Source: Phytophthora sp. 'mugwort' (taxonomy: Eukaryota > Oomycota > Peronosporomycetes > Peronosporales > Peronosporaceae). From it: 64,000 nucleotides of DNA. The stretch's first letter is position 1. Each line of letters opens with the position of its first letter. Positions 10,160-24,402 of the stretch are shown in pieces. The position numbers and the translations under genes are program-made. Location of the stretch: assembly GCA_033558025.1 (NCBI GenBank), contig JAUCEF010000007.1:9362001-9426000 (forward strand), written 5' to 3'. Below the pieces are notes generated by a model. That model was given only the letters and a program-made list of their open reading frames with translations. It searched no databases and was not told the origin of the DNA.

Positions 10160-11381
10160 GTACCTTCACGAAACTTACAGCAACTTAACACAAGCAACGC
10201 AAACTAGAATACACAAAAACACCCAAACAACAACAATGCGCAGGCACCCTCACACACACGTACCGTACCAACGATCGAACGAACGCCTGCATGAACATCT
10301 ACAAAACACCCCTTCTCCCTCGGGAGCTCCATCTCAACGTTTGTCATGGACCACAAAACCACGCCACGCATCGCCACCGGTACGACGCCATCTTAGACGC
10401 CACCACACGACCCCTCGCAACCCCCATGTCGAGATTATGATTGCAACGCGACGTGATCATACCAACATATATTATGGTTATCCCTGTAACGCCACCACCG
10501 AGCCTCTCGCACCTAGCTCAGTAAGCTTGCAGTGGACTGCCAGGACAACATCTCGTTCTTGTGCAAGGCGGTTGTCTGTGCCAAGCCGGCTCTCGTGTCA
10601 AACGGCTGAAGCATAGAGAACTGATCCGGGTCGAGTGCACACTTGAACATTCGTTTGACACGTAGCGCAGTAACGATATGTTTGCAGTACTGCGTCGTTC
10701 TCGTCTGTGCGAAAGCGACACATTCTGTTGGAAAGCAAGTACCAGTACAAGAAATCCTGAAACCATACCCGCAGGCACAAACATGGCAAGTCGAGCCGGA
10801 GCGTAGCGGTGAAAAGTGCGCGGCTTCTGCTAGATGTTGATGGCCCATCCTGCTGCTCTTGCCACGCAAACCAGCTAGCCATCGGGTCAAATCTATTCTG
10901 TGGGATGCACATCGTCTTGTATATCATGAGACTGCTCACTACAAAAGGTTTCTGTGAGTATCGTGTCAGTCGAATACAAGTTAAGATATGTGCGGTAGAA
11001 TTCACAATCTAGTCCGCGTGCTACTTCTAAAGTCCCACCGAGCCAGTCGCGACTGATCTATGTTGCAGATGATCTATCTGTCCGCTCAGTCGGCGTAATT
11101 CAGCGCCAATACGCTCTAGTCGTCGCACAGCTCGCGATCAAAAACGTGTGTACATAGCTTGCAAGCAATTGGACCAGCGTCAATGAAGCTTGGATGCAAG
11201 TGCTATGGTCTCAATCACGACGGACAAGAGAAGTCTAGCGCAAAAAGGCGGAGAATAAGCGCTGCTTGCGAGTACTGCCCCGTTACCCCGATGATCGCGG
11301 CACAAACGCAACAGCGGGCGAGCTGCGCACCATACGCACGCTCAAGTCCTTTGCGCCAACGCACGGTCGCAAAGAAGCAAG

Positions 11382-11454
11382 CACCCCCCGTGGGGCTCGA
11401 ACCCACGACCACTGGCTTAAAAGGCCAGCGCTCTACCAACTGAGCTAGACGGGT
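11382..11454 (-). tRNA. tRNA-Lys(UUU), copy 9
   Basis: Identical tRNA; common upstream alleles. Confidence 0.95.
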
Positions 11455-12676
11455 GTACCTTCACGAAACTTACAGCAACTTAACACAAGCAACGCAAACT
11501 AGAATACACAAAAACACCCAAACAACAACAATGCGCAGGCACCCTCACACACACGTACCGTACCAACGATCGAACGAACGCCTGCATGAACATCTACAAA
11601 ACACCCCTTCTCCCTCGGGAGCTCCATCTCAACGTTTGTCATGCACCACAAAACCACGCCACGCATCGCCACCGGTACGACGCCATCTTAGACGCCACCA
11701 CACGACCCCTCGCAACCCCCATGTCGAGATTATGATTGCAACGCGACGTGATCATACCAACATATATTATGGTTATCCCTGTAACGCCACCACCGAGCCT
11801 CTCGCACCTAGCTCAGTAAGCTTGCAGTGGACTGCCAGGACAACATCTCGTTCTTGTGCAAGGCGGTTGTCTGTGCCAAGCCGGCTCTCGTGTCAAACGG
11901 CTGAAGCATAGAGAACTGATCCGGGTCGAGTGCACACTTGAACATTCGTTTGACACGTAGCGCAGTAACGATATGTTTGCAGTACTGCGTCGTTCTCGTC
12001 TGTGCGAAAGCGACACATTCTGTTGGAAAGCAAGTACCAGTACAAGAAATCCTGAAACCATACCCGCAGGCACAAACATGGCAAGTCGAGCCGGAGCGTA
12101 GCGGTGAAAAGTGCGCGGCTTCTGCTAGATGTTGATGGCCCATCCTGCTGCTCTTGCCACGCAAACCAGCTAGCCATCGGGTCAAATCTATTCTGTGGGA
12201 TGCACATCGTCTTGTATATCATGAGACTGCTCACTACAAAAGGTTTCTGTGAGTATCGTGTCAGTCGAATACAAGTTAAGATATGTGCGGTAGAATTCAC
12301 AATCTAGTCCGCGTGCTACTTCTAAAGTCCCACCGAGCCAGTCGCGACTGATCTATGTTGCAGATGATCTATCTGTCCGCTCAGTCGGCGTAATTCAGCG
12401 CCAATACGCTCTAGTCGTCGCACAGCTCGCGATCAAAAACGTGTGTACATAGCTTGCAAGCAATTGGACCAGCGTCAATGAAGCTTGGATGCAAGTGCTA
12501 TGGTCTCAATCACGACGGACAAGAGAAGTCTAGCGCAAAAAGGCGGAGAATAAGCGCTGCTTGCGAGTACTGCCCCGTTACCCCGATGATCGCGGCACAA
12601 ACGCAACAGCGGGCGAGCTGCGCACCATACGCACGCTCAAGTCCTTTGCGCCAACGCACGGTCGCAAAGAAGCAAG

Positions 12677-12749
12677 CACCCCCCGTGGGGCTCGAACCCA
12701 CGACCACTGGCTTAAAAGGCCAGCGCTCTACCAACTGAGCTAGACGGGT
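12677..12749 (-). tRNA. tRNA-Lys(UUU), copy 10
   Basis: Identical tRNA; common upstream alleles. Confidence 0.95.
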
Positions 12750-13971
12750 GTACCTTCACGAAACTTACAGCAACTTAACACAAGCAACGCAAACTAGAAT
12801 ACACAAAAACACCCAAACAACAACAATGCGCAGGCACCCTCACACACACGTACCGTACCAACGATCGAACGAACGCCTGCATGAACATCTACAAAACACC
12901 CCTTCTCCCTCGGGAGCTCCATCTCAACGTTTGTCATGCACCACAAAACCACGCCACGCATCGCCACCGGTACGACGCCATCTTAGACGCCACCACACGA
13001 CCCCTCGCAACCCCCATGTCGAGATTATGATTGCAACGCGACGTGATCATACCAACATATATTATGGTTATCCCTGTAACGCCACCACCGAGCCTCTCGC
13101 ACCTAGCTCAGTAAGCTTGCAGTGGACTGCCAGGACAACATCTCGTTCTTGTGCAAGGCGGTTGTCTGTGCCAAGCCGGCTCTCGTGTCAAACGGCTGAA
13201 GCATAGAGAACTGATCCGGGTCGAGTGCACACTTGAACATTCGTTTGACACGTAGCGCAGTAACGATATGTTTGCAGTACTGCGTCGTTCTCGTCTGTGC
13301 GAAAGCGACACATTCTGTTGGAAAGCAAGTACCAGTACAAGAAATCCTGAAACCATACCCGCAGGCACAAACATGGCAAGTCGAGCCGGAGCGTAGCGGT
13401 GAAAAGTGCGCGGCTTCTGCTAGATGTTGATGGCCCATCCTGCTGCTCTTGCCACGCAAACCAGCTAGCCATCGGGTCAAATCTATTCTGTGGGATGCAC
13501 ATCGTCTTGTATATCATGAGACTGCTCACTACAAAAGGTTTCTGTGAGTATCGTGTCAGTCGAATACAAGTTAAGATATGTGCGGTAGAATTCACAATCT
13601 AGTCCGCGTGCTACTTCTAAAGTCCCACCGAGCCAGTCGCGACTGATCTATGTTGCAGATGATCTATCTGTCCGCTCAGTCGGCGTAATTCAGCGCCAAT
13701 ACGCTCTAGTCGTCGCACAGCTCGCGATCAAAAACGTGTGTACATAGCTTGCAAGCAATTGGACCAGCGTCAATGAAGCTTGGATGCAAGTGCTATGGTC
13801 TCAATCACGACGGACAAGAGAAGTCTAGCGCAAAAAGGCGGAGAATAAGCGCTGCTTGCGAGTACTGCCCCGTTACCCCGATGATCGCGGCACAAACGCA
13901 ACAGCGGGCGAGCTGCGCACCATACGCACGCTCAAGTCCTTTGCGCCAACGCACGGTCGCAAAGAAGCAAG

Positions 13972-14044
13972 CACCCCCCGTGGGGCTCGAACCCACGACC
14001 ACTGGCTTAAAAGGCCAGCGCTCTACCAACTGAGCTAGACGGGT
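13972..14044 (-). tRNA. tRNA-Lys(UUU), copy 11
   Basis: Identical tRNA; common upstream alleles. Confidence 0.95.
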
Positions 14045-15266
14045 GTACCTTCACGAAACTTACAGCAACTTAACACAAGCAACGCAAACTAGAATACACA
14101 AAAACACCCAAACAACAACAATGCGCAGGCACCCTCACACACACGTACCGTACCAACGATCGAACGAACGCCTGCATGAACATCTACAAAACACCCCTTC
14201 TCCCTCGGGAGCTCCATCTCAACGTTTGTCATGCACCACAAAACCACGCCACGCATCGCCACCGGTACGACGCCATCTTAGACGCCACCACACGACCCCT
14301 CGCAACCCCCATGTCGAGATTATGATTGCAACGCGACGTGATCATACCAACATATATTATGGTTATCCCTGTAACGCCACCACCGAGCCTCTCGCACCTA
14401 GCTCAGTAAGCTTGCAGTGGACTGCCAGGACAACATCTCGTTCTTGTGCAAGGCGGTTGTCTGTGCCAAGCCGGCTCTCGTGTCAAACGGCTGAAGCATA
14501 GAGAACTGATCCGGGTCGAGTGCACACTTGAACATTCGTTTGACACGTAGCGCAGTAACGATATGTTTGCAGTACTGCGTCGTTCTCGTCTGTGCGAAAG
14601 CGACACATTCTGTTGGAAAGCAAGTACCAGTACAAGAAATCCTGAAACCATACCCGCAGGCACAAACATGGCAAGTCGAGCCGGAGCGTAGCGGTGAAAA
14701 GTGCGCGGCTTCTGCTAGATGTTGATGGCCCATCCTGCTGCTCTTGCCACGCAAACCAGCTAGCCATCGGGTCAAATCTATTCTGTGGGATGCACATCGT
14801 CTTGTATATCATGAGACTGCTCACTACAAAAGGTTTCTGTGAGTATCGTGTCAGTCGAATACAAGTTAAGATATGTGCGGTAGAATTCACAATCTAGTCC
14901 GCGTGCTACTTCTAAAGTCCCACCGAGCCAGTCGCGACTGATCTATGTTGCAGATGATCTATCTGTCCGCTCAGTCGGCGTAATTCAGCGCCAATACGCT
15001 CTAGTCGTCGCACAGCTCGCGATCAAAAACGTGTGTACATAGCTTGCAAGCAATTGGACCAGCGTCAATGAAGCTTGGATGCAAGTGCTATGGTCTCAAT
15101 CACGACGGACAAGAGAAGTCTAGCGCAAAAAGGCGGAGAATAAGCGCTGCTTGCGAGTACTGCCCCGTTACCCCGATGATCGCGGCACAAACGCAACAGC
15201 GGGCGAGCTGCGCACCATACGCACGCTCAAGTCCTTTGCGCCAACGCACGGTCGCAAAGAAGCAAG

Positions 15267-15339
15267 CACCCCCCGTGGGGCTCGAACCCACGACCACTGG
15301 CTTAAAAGGCCAGCGCTCTACCAACTGAGCTAGACGGGT
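15267..15339 (-). tRNA. tRNA-Lys(UUU), copy 12
   Basis: Identical tRNA; common upstream alleles. Confidence 0.95.
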
Positions 15340-16561
15340 GTACCTTCACGAAACTTACAGCAACTTAACACAAGCAACGCAAACTAGAATACACAAAAAC
15401 ACCCAAACAACAACAATGCGCAGGCACCCTCACACACACGTACCGTACCAACGATCGAACGAACGCCTGCATGAACATCTACAAAACACCCCTTCTCCCT
15501 CGGGAGCTCCATCTCAACGTTTGTCATGCACCACAAAACCACGCCACGCATCGCCACCGGTACGACGCCATCTTAGACGCCACCACACGACCCCTCGCAA
15601 CCCCCATGTCGAGATTATGATTGCAACGCGACGTGATCATACCAACATATATTATGGTTATCCCTGTAACGCCACCACCGAGCCTCTCGCACCTAGCTCA
15701 GTAAGCTTGCAGTGGACTGCCAGGACAACATCTCGTTCTTGTGCAAGGCGGTTGTCTGTGCCAAGCCGGCTCTCGTGTCAAACGGCTGAAGCATAGAGAA
15801 CTGATCCGGGTCGAGTGCACACTTGAACATTCGTTTGACACGTAGCGCAGTAACGATATGTTTGCAGTACTGCGTCGTTCTCGTCTGTGCGAAAGCGACA
15901 CATTCTGTTGGAAAGCAAGTACCAGTACAAGAAATCCTGAAACCATACCCGCAGGCACAAACATGGCAAGTCGAGCCGGAGCGTAGCGGTGAAAAGTGCG
16001 CGGCTTCTGCTAGATGTTGATGGCCCATCCTGCTGCTCTTGCCACGCAAACCAGCTAGCCATCGGGTCAAATCTATTCTGTGGGATGCACATCGTCTTGT
16101 ATATCATGAGACTGCTCACTACAAAAGGTTTCTGTGAGTATCGTGTCAGTCGAATACAAGTTAAGATATGTGCGGTAGAATTCACAATCTAGTCCGCGTG
16201 CTACTTCTAAAGTCCCACCGAGCCAGTCGCGACTGATCTATGTTGCAGATGATCTATCTGTCCGCTCAGTCGGCGTAATTCAGCGCCAATACGCTCTAGT
16301 CGTCGCACAGCTCGCGATCAAAAACGTGTGTACATAGCTTGCAAGCAATTGGACCAGCGTCAATGAAGCTTGGATGCAAGTGCTATGGTCTCAATCACGA
16401 CGGACAAGAGAAGTCTAGCGCAAAAAGGCGGAGAATAAGCGCTGCTTGCGAGTACTGCCCCGTTACCCCGATGATCGCGGCACAAACGCAACAGCGGGCG
16501 AGCTGCGCACCATACGCACGCTCAAGTCCTTTGCGCCAACGCACGGTCGCAAAGAAGCAAG

Positions 16562-16634
16562 CACCCCCCGTGGGGCTCGAACCCACGACCACTGGCTTAA
16601 AAGGCCAGCGCTCTACCAACTGAGCTAGACGGGT
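16562..16634 (-). tRNA. tRNA-Lys(UUU), copy 13
   Basis: Identical tRNA. The spacer to its right returns to the ATTCTTTGGG allele seen in the first units. Confidence 0.95.
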
Positions 16635-17856
16635 GTACCTTCACGAAACTTACAGCAACTTAACACAAGCAACGCAAACTAGAATACACAAAAACACCCA
16701 AACAACAACAATGCGCAGGCACCCTCACACACACGTACCGTACCAACGATCGAACGAACGCCTGCATGAACATCTACAAAACACCCCTTCTCCCTCGGGA
16801 GCTCCATCTCAACGTTTGTCATGCACCACAAAACCACGCCACGCATCGCCACCGGTACGACGCCATCTTAGACGCCACCACACGACCCCTCGCAACCCCC
16901 ATGTCGAGATTATGATTGCAACGCGACGTGATCATACCAACATATATTATGGTTATCCCTGTAACGCCACCACCGAGCCTCTCGCACCTAGCTCAGTAAG
17001 CTTGCAGTGGACTGCCAGGACAACATCTCGTTCTTGTGCAAGGCGGTTGTCTGTGCCAAGCCGGCTCTCGTGTCAAACGGCTGAAGCATAGAGAACTGAT
17101 CCGGGTCGAGTGCACACTTGAACATTCGTTTGACACGTAGCGCAGTAACGATATGTTTGCAGTACTGCGTCGTTCTCGTCTGTGCGAAAGCGACACATTC
17201 TGTTGGAAAGCAAGTACCAGTACAAGAAATCCTGAAACCATACCCGCAGGCACAAACATGGCAAGTCGAGCCGGAGCGTAGCGGTGAAAAGTGCGCGGCT
17301 TCTGCTAGATGTTGATGGCCCATCCTGCTGCTCTTGCCACGCAAACCAGCTAGCCATCGGGTCAAATCTATTCTTTGGGATGCACATCGTCTTGTATATC
17401 ATGAGACTGCTCACTACAAAAGGTTTCTGTGAGTATCGTGTCAGTCGAATACAAGTTAAGATATGTGCGGTAGAATTCACAATCTAGTCCGCGTGCTACT
17501 TCTACAGTCCCACCGAGCCAGTCGCGACTGATCTATGTTGCAGATGATCTATCTGTCCGCTCAGCCGGCGTAATTCAGCGCCAATACGCTCTAGTCGTCG
17601 CACAGCTCGCGATCAAAAACGTGTGTACATAGCTTGCAAGCAATTGGACCAGCGTCAATGAAGCTTGGATGCAAGTGCTATGGTCTCAATCACGACGGAC
17701 AAGAGAAGTCTAGCGCAAAAAGGCGGAGAATAAGCGCTGCTTGCGAGTACTGCCCCGTTACCCCGATGATCGCGGCACAAACGCAACAGCGGGCGAGCTG
17801 CGCACCATACGCACGCTCAAGTCCTTTGCGCCAACGCACGGTCGCAAAGAAGCAAG

Positions 17857-17929
17857 CACCCCCCGTGGGGCTCGAACCCACGACCACTGGCTTAAAAGGC
17901 CAGCGCTCTACCAACTGAGCTAGACGGGT
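17857..17929 (-). tRNA. tRNA-Lys(UUU), copy 14
   Basis: Identical tRNA. The spacer to its right has GAATTT at 18773 and a one-base deletion giving CTAAATCCC near 18800. Confidence 0.95.
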
Positions 17930-19150
17930 GTACCTTCACGAAACTTACAGCAACTTAACACAAGCAACGCAAACTAGAATACACAAAAACACCCAAACAA
18001 CAACAATGCGCAGGCACCCTCACACACACGTACCGTACCAACGATCGAACGAACGCCTGCATGAACATCTACAAAACACCCCTTCTCCCTCGGGAGCTCC
18101 ATCTCAACGTTTGTCATGCACCACAAAACCACGCCACGCATCGCCACCGGTACGACGCCATCTTAGACGCCACCACACGACCCCTCGCAACCCCCATGTC
18201 GAGATTATGATTGCAACGCGACGTGATCATACCAACATATATTATGGTTATCCCTGTAACGCCACCACCGAGCCTCTCGCACCTAGCTCAGTAAGCTTGC
18301 AGTGGACTGCCAGGACAACATCTCGTTCTTGTGCAAGGCGGTTGTCTGTGCCAAGCCGGCTCTCGTGTCAAACGGCTGAAGCATAGAGAACTGATCCGGG
18401 TCGAGTGCACACTTGAACATTCGTTTGACACGTAGCGCAGTAACGATATGTTTGCAGTACTGCGTCGTTCTCGTCTGTGCGAAAGCGACACATTCTGTTG
18501 GAAAGCAAGTACCAGTACAAGAAATCCTGAAACCATACCCGCAGGCACAAACATGGCAAGTCGAGCCGGAGCGTAGCGGTGAAAAGTGCGCGGCTTCTGC
18601 TAGATGTTGATGGCCCATCCTGCTGCTCTTGCCACGCAAACCAGCTAGCCATCGGGTCAAATCTATTCTGTGGGATGCACATCGTCTTGTATATCATGAG
18701 ACTGCTCACTACAAAAGGTTTCTGTGAGTATCGTGTCAGTCGAATACAAGTTAAGATATGTGCGGTAGAATTTACAATCTAGTCCGCGTGCTACTTCTAA
18801 ATCCCACCGAGCCAGTCGCGACTGATCTATGTTGCAGATGATCTATCTGTCCGCTCAGTCGGCGTAATTCAGCGCCAATACGCTCTAGTCGTCGCACAGC
18901 TCGCGATCAAAAACGTGTGTACATAGCTTGCAAGCAATTGGACCAGCGTCAATGAAGCTTGGATGCAAGTGCTATGGTCTCAATCACGACGGACAAGAGA
19001 AGTCTAGCGCAAAAAGGCGGAGAATAAGCGCTGCTTGCGAGTACTGCCCCGTTACCCCGATGATCGCGGCACAAACGCAACAGCGGGCGAGCTGCGCACC
19101 ATACGCACGCTCAAGTCCTTTGCGCCAACGCACGGTCGCAAAGAAGCAAG

Positions 19151-19223
19151 CACCCCCCGTGGGGCTCGAACCCACGACCACTGGCTTAAAAGGCCAGCGC
19201 TCTACCAACTGAGCTAGACGGGT
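19151..19223 (-). tRNA. tRNA-Lys(UUU), copy 15
   Basis: Identical tRNA. The CTAAATCCC deletion recurs near 20094 in the spacer to its right, together with the ATTCTTTGGG allele. Confidence 0.95.
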
Positions 19224-20444
19224 GTACCTTCACGAAACTTACAGCAACTTAACACAAGCAACGCAAACTAGAATACACAAAAACACCCAAACAACAACAA
19301 TGCGCAGGCACCCTCACACACACGTACCGTACCAACGATCGAACGAACGCCTGCATGAACATCTACAAAACACCCCTTCTCCCTCGGGAGCTCCATCTCA
19401 ACGTTTGTCATGCACCACAAAACCACGCCACGCATCGCCACCGGTACGACGCCATCTTAGACGCCACCACACGACCCCTCGCAACCCCCATGTCGAGATT
19501 ATGATTGCAACGCGACGTGATCATACCAACATATATTATGGTTATCCCTGTAACGCCACCACCGAGCCTCTCGCACCTAGCTCAGTAAGCTTGCAGTGGA
19601 CTGCCAGGACAACATCTCGTTCTTGTGCAAGGCGGTTGTCTGTGCCAAGCCGGCTCTCGTGTCAAACGGCTGAAGCATAGAGAACTGATCCGGGTCGAGT
19701 GCACACTTGAACATTCGTTTGACACGTAGCGCAGTAACGATATGTTTGCAGTACTGCGTCGTTCTCGTCTGTGCGAAAGCGACACATTCTGTTGGAAAGC
19801 AAGTACCAGTACAAGAAATCCTGAAACCATACCCGCAGGCACAAACATGGCAAGTCGAGCCGGAGCGTAGCGGTGAAAAGTGCGCGGCTTCTGCTAGATG
19901 TTGATGGCCCATCCTGCTGCTCTTGCCACGCAAACCAGCTAGCCATCGGGTCAAATCTATTCTTTGGGATGCACATCGTCTTGTATATCATGAGACTGCT
20001 CACTACAAAAGGTTTCTGTGAGTATCGTGTCAGTCGAATACAAGTTAAGATATGTGCGGTAGAATTCACAATCTAGTCCGCGTGCTACTTCTAAATCCCA
20101 CCGAGCCAGTCGCGACTGATCTATGTTGCAGATGATCTATCTGTCCGCTCAGCCGGCGTAATTCAGCGCCAATACGCTCTAGTCGTCGCACAGCTCGCGA
20201 TCAAAAACGTGTGTACATAGCTTGCAAGCAATTGGACCAGCGTCAATGAAGCTTGGATGCAAGTGCTATGGTCTCAATCACGACGGACAAGAGAAGTCTA
20301 GCGCAAAAAGGCGGAGAATAAGCGCTGCTTGCGAGTACTGCCCCGTTACCCCGATGATCGCGGCACAAACGCAACAGCGGGCGAGCTGCGCACCATACGC
20401 ACGCTCAAGTCCTTTGCGCCAACGCACGGTCGCAAAGAAGCAAG

Positions 20445-20517
20445 CACCCCCCGTGGGGCTCGAACCCACGACCACTGGCTTAAAAGGCCAGCGCTCTACC
20501 AACTGAGCTAGACGGGT
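20445..20517 (-). tRNA. tRNA-Lys(UUU), copy 16
   Basis: Identical tRNA; common upstream alleles. Confidence 0.95.
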
Positions 20518-21739
20518 GTACCTTCACGAAACTTACAGCAACTTAACACAAGCAACGCAAACTAGAATACACAAAAACACCCAAACAACAACAATGCGCA
20601 GGCACCCTCACACACACGTACCGTACCAACGATCGAACGAACGCCTGCATGAACATCTACAAAACACCCCTTCTCCCTCGGGAGCTCCATCTCAACGTTT
20701 GTCATGCACCACAAAACCACGCCACGCATCGCCACCGGTACGACGCCATCTTAGACGCCACCACACGACCCCTCGCAACCCCCATGTCGAGATTATGATT
20801 GCAACGCGACGTGATCATACCAACATATATTATGGTTATCCCTGTAACGCCACCACCGAGCCTCTCGCACCTAGCTCAGTAAGCTTGCAGTGGACTGCCA
20901 GGACAACATCTCGTTCTTGTGCAAGGCGGTTGTCTGTGCCAAGCCGGCTCTCGTGTCAAACGGCTGAAGCATAGAGAACTGATCCGGGTCGAGTGCACAC
21001 TTGAACATTCGTTTGACACGTAGCGCAGTAACGATATGTTTGCAGTACTGCGTCGTTCTCGTCTGTGCGAAAGCGACACATTCTGTTGGAAAGCAAGTAC
21101 CAGTACAAGAAATCCTGAAACCATACCCGCAGGCACAAACATGGCAAGTCGAGCCGGAGCGTAGCGGTGAAAAGTGCGCGGCTTCTGCTAGATGTTGATG
21201 GCCCATCCTGCTGCTCTTGCCACGCAAACCAGCTAGCCATCGGGTCAAATCTATTCTGTGGGATGCACATCGTCTTGTATATCATGAGACTGCTCACTAC
21301 AAAAGGTTTCTGTGAGTATCGTGTCAGTCGAATACAAGTTAAGATATGTGCGGTAGAATTCACAATCTAGTCCGCGTGCTACTTCTACAGTCCCACCGAG
21401 CCAGTCGCGACTGATCTATGTTGCAGATGATCTATCTGTCCGCTCAGCCGGCGTAATTCAGCGCCAATACGCTCTAGTCGTCGCACAGCTCGCGATCAAA
21501 AACGTGTGTACATAGCTTGCAAGCAATTGGACCAGCGTCAATGAAGCTTGGATGCAAGTGCTATGGTCTCAATCACGACGGACAAGAGAAGTCTAGCGCA
21601 AAAAGGCGGAGAATAAGCGCTGCTTGCGAGTACTGCCCCGTTACCCCGATGATCGCGGCACAAACGCAACAGCGGGCGAGCTGCGCACCATACGCACGCT
21701 CAAGTCCTTTGCGCCAACGCACGGTCGCAAAGAAGCAAG

Positions 21740-21812
21740 CACCCCCCGTGGGGCTCGAACCCACGACCACTGGCTTAAAAGGCCAGCGCTCTACCAACTG
21801 AGCTAGACGGGT
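21740..21812 (-). tRNA. tRNA-Lys(UUU), copy 17
   Basis: Identical tRNA; common upstream alleles. Confidence 0.95.
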
Positions 21813-23034
21813 GTACCTTCACGAAACTTACAGCAACTTAACACAAGCAACGCAAACTAGAATACACAAAAACACCCAAACAACAACAATGCGCAGGCAC
21901 CCTCACACACACGTACCGTACCAACGATCGAACGAACGCCTGCATGAACATCTACAAAACACCCCTTCTCCCTCGGGAGCTCCATCTCAACGTTTGTCAT
22001 GCACCACAAAACCACGCCACGCATCGCCACCGGTACGACGCCATCTTAGACGCCACCACACGACCCCTCGCAACCCCCATGTCGAGATTATGATTGCAAC
22101 GCGACGTGATCATACCAACATATATTATGGTTATCCCTGTAACGCCACCACCGAGCCTCTCGCACCTAGCTCAGTAAGCTTGCAGTGGACTGCCAGGACA
22201 ACATCTCGTTCTTGTGCAAGGCGGTTGTCTGTGCCAAGCCGGCTCTCGTGTCAAACGGCTGAAGCATAGAGAACTGATCCGGGTCGAGTGCACACTTGAA
22301 CATTCGTTTGACACGTAGCGCAGTAACGATATGTTTGCAGTACTGCGTCGTTCTCGTCTGTGCGAAAGCGACACATTCTGTTGGAAAGCAAGTACCAGTA
22401 CAAGAAATCCTGAAACCATACCCGCAGGCACAAACATGGCAAGTCGAGCCGGAGCGTAGCGGTGAAAAGTGCGCGGCTTCTGCTAGATGTTGATGGCCCA
22501 TCCTGCTGCTCTTGCCACGCAAACCAGCTAGCCATCGGGTCAAATCTATTCTGTGGGATGCACATCGTCTTGTATATCATGAGACTGCTCACTACAAAAG
22601 GTTTCTGTGAGTATCGTGTCAGTCGAATACAAGTTAAGATATGTGCGGTAGAATTCACAATCTAGTCCGCGTGCTACTTCTAAAGTCCCACCGAGCCAGT
22701 CGCGACTGATCTATGTTGCAGATGATCTATCTGTCCGCTCAGTCGGCGTAATTCAGCGCCAATACGCTCTAGTCGTCGCACAGCTCGCGATCAAAAACGT
22801 GTGTACATAGCTTGCAAGCAATTGGACCAGCGTCAATGAAGCTTGGATGCAAGTGCTATGGTCTCAATCACGACGGACAAGAGAAGTCTAGCGCAAAAAG
22901 GCGGAGAATAAGCGCTGCTTGCGAGTACTGCCCCGTTACCCCGATGATCGCGGCACAAACGCAACAGCGGGCGAGCTGCGCACCATACGCACGCTCAAGT
23001 CCTTTGCGCCAACGCACGGTCGCAAAGAAGCAAG

Positions 23035-23107
23035 CACCCCCCGTGGGGCTCGAACCCACGACCACTGGCTTAAAAGGCCAGCGCTCTACCAACTGAGCTA
23101 GACGGGT
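23035..23107 (-). tRNA. tRNA-Lys(UUU), copy 18
   Basis: Identical tRNA; common upstream alleles. Confidence 0.95.
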
Positions 23108-24329
23108 GTACCTTCACGAAACTTACAGCAACTTAACACAAGCAACGCAAACTAGAATACACAAAAACACCCAAACAACAACAATGCGCAGGCACCCTCA
23201 CACACACGTACCGTACCAACGATCGAACGAACGCCTGCATGAACATCTACAAAACACCCCTTCTCCCTCGGGAGCTCCATCTCAACGTTTGTCATGCACC
23301 ACAAAACCACGCCACGCATCGCCACCGGTACGACGCCATCTTAGACGCCACCACACGACCCCTCGCAACCCCCATGTCGAGATTATGATTGCAACGCGAC
23401 GTGATCATACCAACATATATTATGGTTATCCCTGTAACGCCACCACCGAGCCTCTCGCACCTAGCTCAGTAAGCTTGCAGTGGACTGCCAGGACAACATC
23501 TCGTTCTTGTGCAAGGCGGTTGTCTGTGCCAAGCCGGCTCTCGTGTCAAACGGCTGAAGCATAGAGAACTGATCCGGGTCGAGTGCACACTTGAACATTC
23601 GTTTGACACGTAGCGCAGTAACGATATGTTTGCAGTACTGCGTCGTTCTCGTCTGTGCGAAAGCGACACATTCTGTTGGAAAGCAAGTACCAGTACAAGA
23701 AATCCTGAAACCATACCCGCAGGCACAAACATGGCAAGTCGAGCCGGAGCGTAGCGGTGAAAAGTGCGCGGCTTCTGCTAGATGTTGATGGCCCATCCTG
23801 CTGCTCTTGCCACGCAAACCAGCTAGCCATCGGGTCAAATCTATTCTGTGGGATGCACATCGTCTTGTATATCATGAGACTGCTCACTACAAAAGGTTTC
23901 TGTGAGTATCGTGTCAGTCGAATACAAGTTAAGATATGTGCGGTAGAATTCACAATCTAGTCCGCGTGCTACTTCTACAGTCCCACCGAGCCAGTCGCGA
24001 CTGATCTATGTTGCAGATGATCTATCTGTCCGCTCAGCCGGCGTAATTCAGCGCCAATACGCTCTAGTCGTCGCACAGCTCGCGATCAAAAACGTGTGTA
24101 CATAGCTTGCAAGCAATTGGACCAGCGTCAATGAAGCTTGGATGCAAGTGCTATGGTCTCAATCACGACGGACAAGAGAAGTCTAGCGCAAAAAGGCGGA
24201 GAATAAGCGCTGCTTGCGAGTACTGCCCCGTTACCCCGATGATCGCGGCACAAACGCAACAGCGGGCGAGCTGCGCACCATACGCACGCTCAAGTCCTTT
24301 GCGCCAACGCACGGTCGCAAAGAAGCAAG

Positions 24330-24402
24330 CACCCCCCGTGGGGCTCGAACCCACGACCACTGGCTTAAAAGGCCAGCGCTCTACCAACTGAGCTAGACGG
24401 GT
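24330..24402 (-). tRNA. tRNA-Lys(UUU), copy 19
   Basis: Identical tRNA. Upstream spacer has the CAACATCGAAC one-base deletion near 24515. Confidence 0.95.
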